Source: Paraburkholderia solitsugae (GTDB lineage Bacteria; Pseudomonadota; Gammaproteobacteria; Burkholderiales; Burkholderiaceae). Taken from it: 64,000 nt of DNA. The notes under the pieces were generated by a model. It was not told where the DNA came from. It searched no databases and saw only the letters and a list, made by a program, of their open reading frames with translations. The translations under genes were made by a program, and so were the position numbers. The stretch covers positions 62,001 through 126,000 of the forward strand of contig NZ_WOEY01000018.1 of NCBI RefSeq assembly GCF_013177695.1. Reading direction: 5' to 3'. Of this stretch, positions 54,178-61,884 are shown in pieces. The stretch's first letter is position 1. Every line of letters begins with the position of its first letter.

Positions 54178-54450
54178 ATGGCCATTCCCACCACCCTCTA
54201 CAAAGGGCACGAGTTACGTGCGTACGCCCGCCAGCAATTCCCGCTCTTCGGTGACCCGTATGCGAAAGGGCCGAGGCGTTTTTCATCGGTCGTGCGGATC
54301 GACACGGTTCCTTCGAGCGAGACTGAAGCACGACGCTATACAACGGTTTTCGACGCCGTGAGTCCCGCCACCTTCAACGATGCGATCGATCTTGCGATGC
54401 AGTTCGGCAAAGACATTGTCGATGGCAAGGTTCAGGCTGCGGCGCTCTGA
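54178..54450 (+). CDS. conserved-looking hypothetical protein (90 aa)
   Basis: 90 residues, soluble, no signal peptide. The sequence (start MAIPTTLYKGHELRAYARQQFP; later RFSSVVRIDTVPSSETEARRYTTVFDAVSPATFNDAIDLAMQFGKDIVDGK) suggests a small alpha/beta fold with two or three beta strands and a C-terminal helix. GAGGAG precedes the ATG at good spacing. It is 50 bp upstream of a universal stress protein gene on the same strand and downstream of the palindromic motifs, so a stress role is possible. I do not recognise the family with confidence. Confidence 0.7.
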   Translation: MAIPTTLYKGHELRAYARQQFPLFGDPYAKGPRRFSSVVRIDTVPSSETEARRYTTVFDAVSPATFNDAIDLAMQFGKDIVDGKVQAAAL

Positions 54451-54500
54451 TCACTCCCCAACTGGACCCGCGATCCTGCAGCGCACACTTCGAGGTCGAC

Positions 54501-55025
54501 ATGTATAAGCACATTCTGGTAGCAATCGATGGCAGCGAGACGTCCGAACACGCATTCGACGCCGCTTTGCAACTTGCACACGAAAGCGGTGCGCAATTGC
54601 AACCGCTTTACGTCGTCGACAACCCGCTGATGGCGTACGACGCCTTCGGCTACGATCCGACGATCCCGCGTGACGCGTTCGTGGAAGAAGGCCAGCGATT
54701 AATGGCGGACGCCCTGGCCCGCATGAAACACGAAAACGTGGCCGGCACGCCGCGGATGGTGGACGTCGCGCCGATCGGCGAGGATATTTCGGAGCGCATC
54801 CGCATCACGGCGAACGAATTCAATGCGGACCTGCTGGTGCTCGGCACGCACGGCCGGCGCGGCTTCAAGCGTTTGTTCCTCGGCAGTGTCGCCGAGCGCG
54901 TGGTGCGCAGTGCGTGTTGTCCCGTGTTGCTGGTGCCAGGCCGGCAGACGCAAACCACCCTCGTAGAGTCAGCCAAACCGGGCCACGCTGACGTTGCCGC
55001 GGCGATGGTTGAGACGCCGCGCTAG
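54501..55025 (+). CDS. universal stress protein (UspA family)
   Basis: 174 residues with the Usp fold: MYKHILVAIDGSETSEHAFDAALQLA at the start and the ATP-binding G-2X-G-9X-G(S) motif in GTHGRRGFKRLFLGSVAERVVRSACCPVLLV. It is therefore likely the ATP-binding class, with a 20-residue C-terminal tail. GAGG precedes the start. The same-strand 90-aa gene lies just upstream. In Burkholderia such Usp genes often respond to low oxygen or stationary phase; that is family knowledge, not shown here. Confidence 0.92.
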   Translation: MYKHILVAIDGSETSEHAFDAALQLAHESGAQLQPLYVVDNPLMAYDAFGYDPTIPRDAFVEEGQRLMADALARMKHENVAGTPRMVDVAPIGEDISERIRITANEFNADLLVLGTHGRRGFKRLFLGSVAERVVRSACCPVLLVPGRQTQTTLVESAKPGHADVAAAMVETPR

Positions 55026-55139
55026 AACCGGGAGCGCTCACCCTCGGCGATCGGCGGGGCGCGAGGATCGCCTTGAGGGCATGCGCTTGAGCTTGTACAC
55101 CCCTGCCATCACTTAGCGACTTCAATCGCCTCTCATCCC

Positions 55140-56225
55140 ATGAGCACGCCGCAGATCCGCTCCGCCCACGCCCCGCTGATGCCGGGAAGCGGCGCGTTGC
55201 TGCCCAAGCCGACGCCTGTCGCCGAGACCGGCCTCGTGCATATTGCTCCCGGCTTGCTCGGCAAAACATCGCGGTGGCGCCCGCTCATGTTCTGGATCGT
55301 CGGAGTGATGGGCTTTGTCACCGTCATTCTGGTAGTGCTACACCTCGGCTCGCTGCAAAAGATGGCCGAACTGATGCGCTCAGCTCGTCCGGGCTGGATG
55401 CTGGTCGCGCTTGCGGTTCAGTCCGGCACCTATGTCAGCGCGGCGTTCGTATGGCGCCAGGCTTTGCTGCAGGCCGGACATCCCCTGTCGCTACGCACCC
55501 TGATTCCACTCGGCATCGCCAAGGTCTTTACCGATCAGGTCCTGCCAAGCGGCGGCATCAGTGGCACGATGCTCGTGGTGCGCGGCCTGACCGGCCGGCG
55601 CGTCCCTGCCGGGATCGCGATGGCCGCCATGCTGGCCGGCATGGTGTCATACGACATCGCCTACCTGTTCGTGGTGCTCGCAAGCGCCGGCGTGCTGTGG
55701 CTCCAGCATCGGCTGAACGTGCCACTGATCGCCGGCGTGGCGATCTTCGTGATCGTGACGGTGGTGGTTCCGGCTGCCGTGTTGGGACTCAAGCAATGGG
55801 GGCAACGTGCGCCGGTCGCGTGGCTCAGCAAGTGCCTGGGCGTCACTGCGCTGCTCCAGGAGTTGACCGATGCGCCCACTCACCTGCTGCGCAGCCCGCG
55901 CCTGCTGTTGCAGACAGTGGGACTGCAACTGGCCATCTTCGTCTTCGATGCCTTGACGCTCTGGCTGGCGTTCAACGCGATCGGCGAAGTGCCACCGCTT
56001 TGGGTCGTGTTCGTGAGCTTCATCATCGCGTCGATGGTGGCCACTATCGGTCCCATTCCAGTCGGCTTGGGGACCTTCGAAGCCACCTCGGTGGGGATAC
56101 TGAGTTTGCTTGGCGTGTCAGTGGAAGCGGCGCTCGCCGCCACACTGCTGTTGCGCGCCCTGACTTTCTGGTTGCCGATGCTGCCCGGCATCTGGTTGGC
56201 ACGCCGGGAGATACGGCGCCGTTAG
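55140..56225 (+). CDS. UPF0104 / lysylphosphatidylglycerol synthase-type membrane protein
   Basis: 361 residues with about seven or eight membrane helices. Typical family segments: ALAVQSGTYVSAAFVWRQALLQAG, GIAKVFTDQVLPSGGISGTMLVVRGL, and the C-terminal GPIPVGLGTFEATSVGILSLLGVSVEAALAATLLLRALTFWLPMLPGIWLARREI. Relatives include the flippase half of MprF and hopanoid or glycolipid export proteins. There is no aminoacyl-transfer domain, so a lipid translocase role is likely but the lipid is unknown. No clear ribosome binding site. It overlaps the small minus-strand gene by four bases at the 3' end. Confidence 0.85.
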   Translation: MSTPQIRSAHAPLMPGSGALLPKPTPVAETGLVHIAPGLLGKTSRWRPLMFWIVGVMGFVTVILVVLHLGSLQKMAELMRSARPGWMLVALAVQSGTYVSAAFVWRQALLQAGHPLSLRTLIPLGIAKVFTDQVLPSGGISGTMLVVRGLTGRRVPAGIAMAAMLAGMVSYDIAYLFVVLASAGVLWLQHRLNVPLIAGVAIFVIVTVVVPAAVLGLKQWGQRAPVAWLSKCLGVTALLQELTDAPTHLLRSPRLLLQTVGLQLAIFVFDALTLWLAFNAIGEVPPLWVVFVSFIIASMVATIGPIPVGLGTFEATSVGILSLLGVSVEAALAATLLLRALTFWLPMLPGIWLARREIRRR

Positions 56226-56461
56226 GCGCCGCAAATCGTATTCGGGGTCGTCAGGCCCACCCACGACATGCCTTCTTTCAAGCCATCCAGCACGGCCTCC
56301 TGCGGCGTGCGGAAAATCTGGTCGTGCGTGAATTCACGCACGACCACGCCATCCGGCCCGGTAACGCTCGTGCCGATCAGACAGCCAAAGTCAGTGCCGC
56401 TTGCGCGTGCGCAAGCCGTAACCGTCCAGCCGTCGCCGTCCACTTTGCCTGACAGGTTCAT
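56222..56461 (-). CDS. small hypothetical protein (79 aa)
   Basis: 79 residues, soluble: begins MNLSGKVDGDGWTVTACARASGTDFGC and contains VREFTHDQIFRTPQEAVLDGLKEGMSWVGL. The pattern suggests a beta hairpin followed by a helix, like small single-domain proteins that fold as a beta-beta-alpha unit. GAGG precedes the ATG, and the residue choice looks like real coding sequence. It converges on the UPF0104 gene with a four-base overlap and has no obvious operon partner. I do not recognise the family. Confidence 0.6.
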   Translation of the reverse strand: MNLSGKVDGDGWTVTACARASGTDFGCLIGTSVTGPDGVVVREFTHDQIFRTPQEAVLDGLKEGMSWVGLTTPNTICGA

Positions 56462-56598
56462 GACGTTTTGCCTCGCGCATATTCAACGCTGTTAGTGTTC
56501 GATACCCGCGGTTTGCACATCGCCTAACTGATCGACTGCAGAAGTCACACTCACTCCTCTGTGTCGAAACAATCTGCAGCCGACGTCCCTTTGGATAA

Positions 56599-57195
56599 TC
56601 AGAGCGCCACAGCATGCCGGCTAAGTATCCGTGGATCGCCAACCGGCAGAACCACCCGCCCGTGCACCTCGTTGATCACATCGGCTGCGGACAGATAGAA
56701 CGCGAGCGCGGCAGTGACGAGCCCCATATAGCCGCCCGCCATCCGCACCAACCCTGAACCCGTCCACTCTCCTCCAGCCAGCAGCCCGAAGGTGATCCAG
56801 AGCGCCAGAAAAATGAACTGCAGCGCGCGAGGTGAGCGAAAAGTGGCCAGCCACATATAGAACGTGAAGACACCCCAAAGAAACAGATACCAGCCGACGA
56901 ACGCGGGTGGCACCTTGTCATGCAGAAAGAGCACGAACAGTGCAAACGACCACCAGAACGCGGCGTAACTCAGAAAGGCCGTCGCACCGAAGGTATTACC
57001 GCGCGGCAACTCCATCATCCCTGCAATGGCCTGCGCGGTCCCACCGTAGGCGAGCGCACAGGCGAGCACGAGGCCCATCGACTCGCCCGAAAACCAGCCG
57101 GCGTTGATCATGCTGAGCAGCCACGTTGTCAATGCAAAGCCGGCGAGACCCAGTGGCGCGGGTTCGCTAGTGTGGTTCGGATCGGTGCGCTGGCC
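56599..57195 (-). CDS. satP: acetate/succinate permease SatP (GPR1/FUN34/YaaH), apparent frameshift near the start
   Basis: The body encodes six membrane helices of the SatP family (PLGLAGFALTTWLLSMINAGWF, GGTAQAIAGMMELPRGNTFGATAFLSYAAFWWSF, LWGVFTFYMWLATF). The best start, ATG at 57195 behind AGGAG, reads MASAPIRTTLANP and then runs out of frame to a stop. The family signature NPAPLGL is restored by adding one C in the CCC-like run near 57160. So one base seems missing relative to the family, from mutation or sequencing error. An open frame through the body can also begin at TTG 57231 but lacks the NPAPLGL Asn. The gene is 57 bp downstream of acs, which supports an acetate role. Confidence 0.72.
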   Translation of the reverse strand, partial: GQRTDPNHTSEPAPLGLAGFALTTWLLSMINAGWFSGESMGLVLACALAYGGTAQAIAGMMELPRGNTFGATAFLSYAAFWWSFALFVLFLHDKVPPAFVGWYLFLWGVFTFYMWLATFRSPRALQFIFLALWITFGLLAGGEWTGSGLVRMAGGYMGLVTAALAFYLSAADVINEVHGRVVLPVGDPRILSRHAVAL

Positions 57196-57252
57196 ATGGC
57201 CTGCTCCTGAAGATAAAAAACGTTCCAGCAATCTCGCGCCCTGCGCGAACCA

Positions 57253-59226
57253 TCACCCGAGCTGATCGAGAATCGCCGGATTTTCCAGCGTGGATACGTC
57301 CTGGGTAATTTCTTCGCCAGCCGCCAGCGAGCGCAGCAAGCGGCGCATGATCTTGCCCGAGCGCGTTTTCGGCAGGTTCTCGCCGAAGCGGATTTCTTTG
57401 GGCTTTGCGATCGGGCCGATCTCCTTGCCGACCCAATTGCGCAATTCGGTCGCGATTCTGATCGCCTGGTCGCCGGTCGGCCGCTCGCCCTTCAACACCA
57501 CGAACGCGACGACGACTTCGCCAGTCGTCTCGTCGGCACGGCCGACGACCGCGGCTTCCGCCACCAGCGGGTTCGCGACAAGCGCCGACTCGATCTCCAT
57601 CGTGCCGAGCCGGTGGCCCGATACGTTGAGCACATCGTCGATACGGCCGGTAATCGTGAAGTAGCCGGTGTCCTCATCACGGACCGCACCGTCGCCGGCG
57701 AGATACAGTTTGCCGCCGAGATCTTCAGGGAAGTAACTCTGCTTGTAGCGCTCGGGATCGCCCCAGACGCCGCGCAGCATCGACGGCCATGGCCGTTTGA
57801 TGACGAGAATGCCGCCCTGCCCGTTCGGCACGTCCTGTCCGGTTTCGTCGACGATCGCGGCCATGATGCCCGGCAGCGGCAGCGTGCACGAACCCGGCAC
57901 CAGTGGCGTGGCGCCGGGCATCGGCGCGATCATGTGGCCACCCGTTTCCGTTTGCCACCAGGTGTCGATGACAGGGCAATGGCTATGGCCGACGTGTTCG
58001 TAGAACCACGTCCACGCGGCCGGGTTGATCGGCTCGCCGACTGTGCCGAGCAGACGCAATGTCGACAGGTCGTAACGGTCCGGATGAACTTCGGGATCGG
58101 ATTCGGCCAGCTTGATGAGCGAACGGATCGCGGTGGGTGCGGTGTAGAACACCGTCACGCGATGTTTCGCGATCATCTCCCAGAAGCGGCCCGCGTTCGG
58201 ATAAGTGGGCACGCCTTCGAACACGACCTGGGTCACGCCAATCGCCGTCGGACCGTACGCGATATAACTGTGGCCGGTAATCCAGCCGATGTCGGCGGTA
58301 CACCAGAATACGTCGCTGCGCTTCGCGTCGAAGGTCCACTTCATGGTCTGCGCGGCCCACATCAGGAAGCCGCCCGTACTGTGCTGCACCCCCTTCGGCA
58401 CCCCCGTCGAACCGGACGTATAGAGAATAAAGAGCGGATGTTCCGCGCCGACCCATTCCGGCTCGCACGTGTCTGCTGCGGCTTGCGTGAGTTCGTGCAT
58501 CCACAGGTCGCGTCCTTCGCGCCACGCGACTTTGCCGCCCGTGCGCCGATAGACGATGACGCTTTTCACCGCTTCACAACCGCCCATCGCAAGGGCCTCG
58601 TCCGCGATGTTCTTCAACGGAAGCGCTTTGCCGCCGCGCATCTGTTCATCGCAGGTGACCAGCGCGATCGCGCCCACATTGACCATCCGCTCGTTGAGCG
58701 ATTTCGACGAAAAACCGCCGAACACGACGGAATGCGTCGCGCCGATGCGCGCGCACGCCTGCATTGCCACGATGCCTTCAATCGACATCGGCATGTAGAT
58801 CACCACGCGGTCGCCTTTCTTCACGCCGCGGGTTCGCAAGGCGTTGGCAAAGCGGCTCACCCGTTCGAGTAACTGCCGGTAGGTGACGTGCGTGACGGTG
58901 CCGTCGTCCGCTTCGAAGATCACTGCGACATGCTCACCGTTACCGGCTTCGACGTGGCGGTCGAGGCAGTTGTAGGACGCGTTGAGGGTGCCGTCGTTGA
59001 ACCATTCATAGAACGGCGCGCGCGATTCATCGAGAACCGTAGAAAACGGCTTTTTCCACTCGAGCGTCTCGCGCGCGAGACGGGCCCAGAATCCGGCGTA
59101 GTCACGTTCAGCCTCGGCGACCAACGTGCGGTAGGCGTCCATGCCGGAGATCGCGGCGTACGCCGCCACACTGGCGTGAGGAAGGAAGGTTTGCGGCTCC
59201 TCCAGAATCGAATCGGTCGGTGACAT
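57253..59226 (-). CDS. acs: acetyl-CoA synthetase
   Basis: 657 residues, full length for AMP-forming Acs: acetate plus ATP plus CoA to acetyl-CoA. It has the adenylation P-loop [18 protein letters not shown], the [15 protein letters not shown] and [13 protein letters not shown] segments, and the regulatory C-terminal Lys in [14 protein letters not shown] that is the acetylation site in characterised enzymes. The start at 59226 follows AAGGAA; the earlier open frame has no family resemblance. It is followed by the acetate permease gene, forming an acetate assimilation unit. Confidence 0.95.
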   Translation of the reverse strand: MSPTDSILEEPQTFLPHASVAAYAAISGMDAYRTLVAEAERDYAGFWARLARETLEWKKPFSTVLDESRAPFYEWFNDGTLNASYNCLDRHVEAGNGEHVAVIFEADDGTVTHVTYRQLLERVSRFANALRTRGVKKGDRVVIYMPMSIEGIVAMQACARIGATHSVVFGGFSSKSLNERMVNVGAIALVTCDEQMRGGKALPLKNIADEALAMGGCEAVKSVIVYRRTGGKVAWREGRDLWMHELTQAAADTCEPEWVGAEHPLFILYTSGSTGVPKGVQHSTGGFLMWAAQTMKWTFDAKRSDVFWCTADIGWITGHSYIAYGPTAIGVTQVVFEGVPTYPNAGRFWEMIAKHRVTVFYTAPTAIRSLIKLAESDPEVHPDRYDLSTLRLLGTVGEPINPAAWTWFYEHVGHSHCPVIDTWWQTETGGHMIAPMPGATPLVPGSCTLPLPGIMAAIVDETGQDVPNGQGGILVIKRPWPSMLRGVWGDPERYKQSYFPEDLGGKLYLAGDGAVRDEDTGYFTITGRIDDVLNVSGHRLGTMEIESALVANPLVAEAAVVGRADETTGEVVVAFVVLKGERPTGDQAIRIATELRNWVGKEIGPIAKPKEIRFGENLPKTRSGKIMRRLLRSLAAGEEITQDVSTLENPAILDQLG

Positions 59227-59743
59227 TTTGTGTTCCTTGCACGCTTTCGTGCGTGCTTGATGGATGTGTCGCGCAAATCGCGGCGCCCCTGCTGCGCCGG
59301 GCGTGACAAGGCATTCCGCATGATCGGCTCGATCACGCGGTTGGCCGCTCCGGGCGGAATGGGGATGGCGCACAAATCGGTCAGGGAAGCCCTGTCGCGC
59401 GAAACTATTTCGATCGGCGGTGACGGAGAAATGCGGGGGGCTTGCGATGACGGTGCTCGCGTGGGAGGAGGAAGTCGGTACGGTGGCGTACGGGGTTGGT
59501 CAGTTCATTCAGGCAAACGTAAGGTTCGCGCACTTCCCCCGGGCTGCAGAAAAAAATGGAATAAGCAGCCAAACGGTGTGTTTGCCCCTACATAGACGGC
59601 AGCAAGCAGACGGTCCACGAGCGAAAGCAGAAACGCTTCTGCGCAGCTTCAGCAGCACGTGGATCACATAGGTAGACAAGTAAAGACGCAGTTTTCAATC
59701 ACATAGATCGTTAGATTCAATCACCATCAATTAGGTATCCAAA
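59227..59743. other. intergenic region with a palindromic motif, no gene seen
   Basis: 517 bases between the divergent acs and DUF4148 genes. It holds the GGTACG-N4-CGTACG motif at 59477-59492, almost at the midpoint, and a small GCACG-CTTT-CGTGC hairpin near 59233. An 83-residue open frame here overlaps the motif and looks spurious. Confidence 0.5.
59477..59492. promoter_or_regulatory. GGTACG-N4-CGTACG palindrome, copy 4
   Basis: GGTACG-GTGG-CGTACG differs from the perfect palindrome at one outer base. It is preceded by AAGTC, so the 13-base core AGTCGGTACGGTG is identical to copies 1 and 2. It lies 251 bp from the acs start and 252 bp from the DUF4148 start. Confidence 0.65.
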
Positions 59744-60094
59744 ATGAAACGCAACCTTGCTATTACTCTTTCGATGATCCTCCTTGCATCGGCCGGCGCA
59801 GTCACCCAGGCATCGGCACAGGAAAGGACCCGCGCGGAAGTGCGCCAGGAACTGGTTCAGGCAGAAGCCGACGGCTCGCGCCTCGTGACCGACACGTCGT
59901 ACCCCGAGATCAACCCGATCTTCTCGCAACAGGCCGCGCGCATGAAGGTGAGCATGAGTGGTGAGGGTCCGGCGACGTCGGGTTCGACGGCGGCAGGCCA
60001 ACGCTCATCCAATGCGCCCACCCATTCTGCAGGCGCGGCGATGACGGCGTGTGTCGGCCCTGCAGGATTCTGCACGCCGTACTTCGGCAGCTAA
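59744..60094 (+). CDS. DUF4148 family exported protein
   Basis: 116 residues with a signal peptide ending near residue 26 (ASA). The DUF4148 signature TRAEVRQELVQAEADG follows. The C-terminus ends TACVGPAGFCTPYFGS, a Cys pair spaced six residues apart that recurs in the next gene. These proteins are small periplasmic or secreted proteins of unknown function, common in Burkholderiaceae. It is the first of two tandem DUF4148 genes 66 bp apart. Confidence 0.85.
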   Translation: MKRNLAITLSMILLASAGAVTQASAQERTRAEVRQELVQAEADGSRLVTDTSYPEINPIFSQQAARMKVSMSGEGPATSGSTAAGQRSSNAPTHSAGAAMTACVGPAGFCTPYFGS

Positions 60095-60160
60095 AGCATT
60101 CTCCCTTTCCCGGCAACCGTTTCCCCGCGATTCATCACACTCACAGGAAGACTATCAATC

Positions 60161-60511
60161 ATGAACAAGACTCTCGTTTGTATCGCTCTCGCCGCCAGCG
60201 CATTGGCCGCTCCCGCTCTGAGCTTCGCGCAATCGAATGCGCCGGTGACACGCGCCGAAGTCCGCGCCGATCTGGTGCGTGTCGAACAGGCGGGTTACAA
60301 CCCGTCACGCGGCGACGACGCCGACTATCCGGCCGACATCCAGGCTGCTGAAGCAAAGATCGCGGCGCACGGCGATCAGCCGATGGCGCAGCGGGGCTAT
60401 GGCGGCGTAGCGCAGTACGGCAGTTCGTCGTCCGGCGCGCCCACGCGTGTGTCGACGCCCTCTTCCTGTGTGGGTCCGGTGAGCTTCTGCAATACCTTCT
60501 TCGGTAGCTGA
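60161..60511 (+). CDS. DUF4148 family exported protein
   Basis: 116 residues with a signal peptide ending near residue 24 (SFA). It has TRAEVRADLVRVEQAGYNPSRGDDADYPADIQAAEAKI, the classical DUF4148 core, and ends SSCVGPVSFCNTFFGS, matching the CVGPxxFCxxxFGS tail of the preceding protein. The two are diverged tandem paralogues of the same length. Function unknown. The shared Cys pair could form a disulfide in the periplasm. Confidence 0.85.
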   Translation: MNKTLVCIALAASALAAPALSFAQSNAPVTRAEVRADLVRVEQAGYNPSRGDDADYPADIQAAEAKIAAHGDQPMAQRGYGGVAQYGSSSSGAPTRVSTPSSCVGPVSFCNTFFGS

Positions 60512-60631
60512 ACAGTGGCGAAAGGGGTTCTGATTCGCCCCCACATGCACAGTACTCCTACTATTTTTTTAAGGAACTAGCCGGTTTTCTCTCAATACCT
60601 CCACCCATCTCAACGCATAACGGAGTGTGTC

Positions 60632-61426
60632 ATGAAAGTTTTGCCTCTCGTCGCCTCGGCCTTGTCACTGTCGGCTAGTCTTTTTGCGTCTACCGGTGCG
60701 ATGGCACAGGACGCCCAGCCGCAGAATGCCCCGGTCCACAATATCGTGCTCGTGCACGGCGCGTGGGTGGACGGATCAGGCTGGAAACCGGTCTATGACC
60801 GGCTGACCAAAGATGGCTACCACGTCACTATCGTGCAGGAGCCACTCAGCTCGCTCGAAGACGACGTCGCCGCAACCAAACGCGTTCTCGACCAGCAGAA
60901 TGGCCCGACGATCCTCGTGGCACACAGCTACGGCGGCTCGGTCATCACCGAGGCCGGCGTGCATCCGAACGTCGTCGGCCTGGTGTACGTGGCCGCACAC
61001 GCGCCGGCCGTCGGCGAAGACGAAAGCACGCTTGGCAAAGGTATGCCGAGCTACACGTCGAAGCAAGCAGGCGCCATCATGAAGACCGGCGACGGCTACA
61101 CGTACCTGAATCCTGCGGATTTCCCGAGCGATTTCGCCGCCGATCTGCCGCTCAAGGAAGCCCAGTTCGAATCGCACGCGCAAATCCTCACTGCAGCGAA
61201 GGTCTTCTCGACACCGATGGCGGTCGCCGCATGGACCAGCAAACCGAGTTGGGGCATCGTCGCGGCCGATGACAAGATCATCAATCCCGACCTCGAACGC
61301 TGGTACTACGCCCGTGCGCACAGTCACACGACGATACTCGCCGGCGCGAGCCACTCGGTCTACGAATCGCGTCCGAAAGAAGTCGCTGCCGTGATCGAAG
61401 ACGCGGCAAAGCATGCTCAGTTGTGA
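60632..61426 (+). CDS. exported alpha/beta hydrolase
   Basis: 264 residues with a signal peptide ending near residue 26 (AMA). Alpha/beta hydrolase fold: oxyanion region VLVHGAWVDGSGW, nucleophile elbow AHSYGG (Ser at about 98), an acid in the VAADDKIINP segment and catalytic His in GASHSVYESRP. It resembles the salicylate-esterase/methylesterase-like bacterial group (short lid with DFPSDFAADLP). ACGGAG precedes the start. Acting in the periplasm or outside, its ester substrate is unknown. Confidence 0.88.
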   Translation: MKVLPLVASALSLSASLFASTGAMAQDAQPQNAPVHNIVLVHGAWVDGSGWKPVYDRLTKDGYHVTIVQEPLSSLEDDVAATKRVLDQQNGPTILVAHSYGGSVITEAGVHPNVVGLVYVAAHAPAVGEDESTLGKGMPSYTSKQAGAIMKTGDGYTYLNPADFPSDFAADLPLKEAQFESHAQILTAAKVFSTPMAVAAWTSKPSWGIVAADDKIINPDLERWYYARAHSHTTILAGASHSVYESRPKEVAAVIEDAAKHAQL

Positions 61427-61884
61427 GTGGGCCGATGCGTAGGCCGTCGAGTCAGTGGCGGCGGCCCACGCTCTCGTCGAAATCGCGCGCCAGCATTCCT
61501 ACCAGGATTTCGCCGAACCGCGCTAGCAGCACAGCTTCAGCCTTTTAGCCGCAGGCGTCGACACGCATCATTCGTTGGCATTGGCAAAGCACACGCAAGC
61601 ACGATCACGCCCCCCGTGCCAAAAATGACGGAGGCTCGAATCCGGGCCTCCGCTCAGGCGTTAAACGCCCTCCTCCCCTTCCCAAATCGCCCGCAGTGCC
61701 CTCCCTCGAGTTGTCATTTTTGTTTTTCAATGTAATGATATAACATTCCTCGCGACGAACGACGACAAGGATCCCACTTGATTGGGGGCCGGTAAACGCA
61801 CGTCCAGTCATTCCTATCGCACCCAGAAGAACGTCAACAAGACGGAAACGCATCCACCTCGTGTTCAACCCTGAATAAATAACG
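61427..61884. other. intergenic region before the last TonB receptor gene
   Basis: 458 bases with no supported gene. It contains a CGGAGGC/GCCTCCG hairpin at 61629-61652 that may end transcription of the hydrolase gene (no clear T run), and an AT-rich segment at 61711-61750 with a Zur-box-like site. Confidence 0.5.
61729..61747 (+). promoter_or_regulatory. Zur-box-like operator
   Basis: AATGTAATGATATAACATT matches the gamma-proteobacterial Zur core AATGTTATAWTATAACATT at 17 of 19 positions. It lies about 140 bp before the TonB receptor start and overlaps a possible promoter (TTGTCA at 61711 as -35). Zinc repression of the receptor is the likely meaning. Confidence 0.6.

Noticed and set aside
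59420..59671. An 83-residue plus-strand frame upstream of the DUF4148 genes
   Set aside because: It spans the shared palindromic motif, has no good ribosome binding site and resembles no family.
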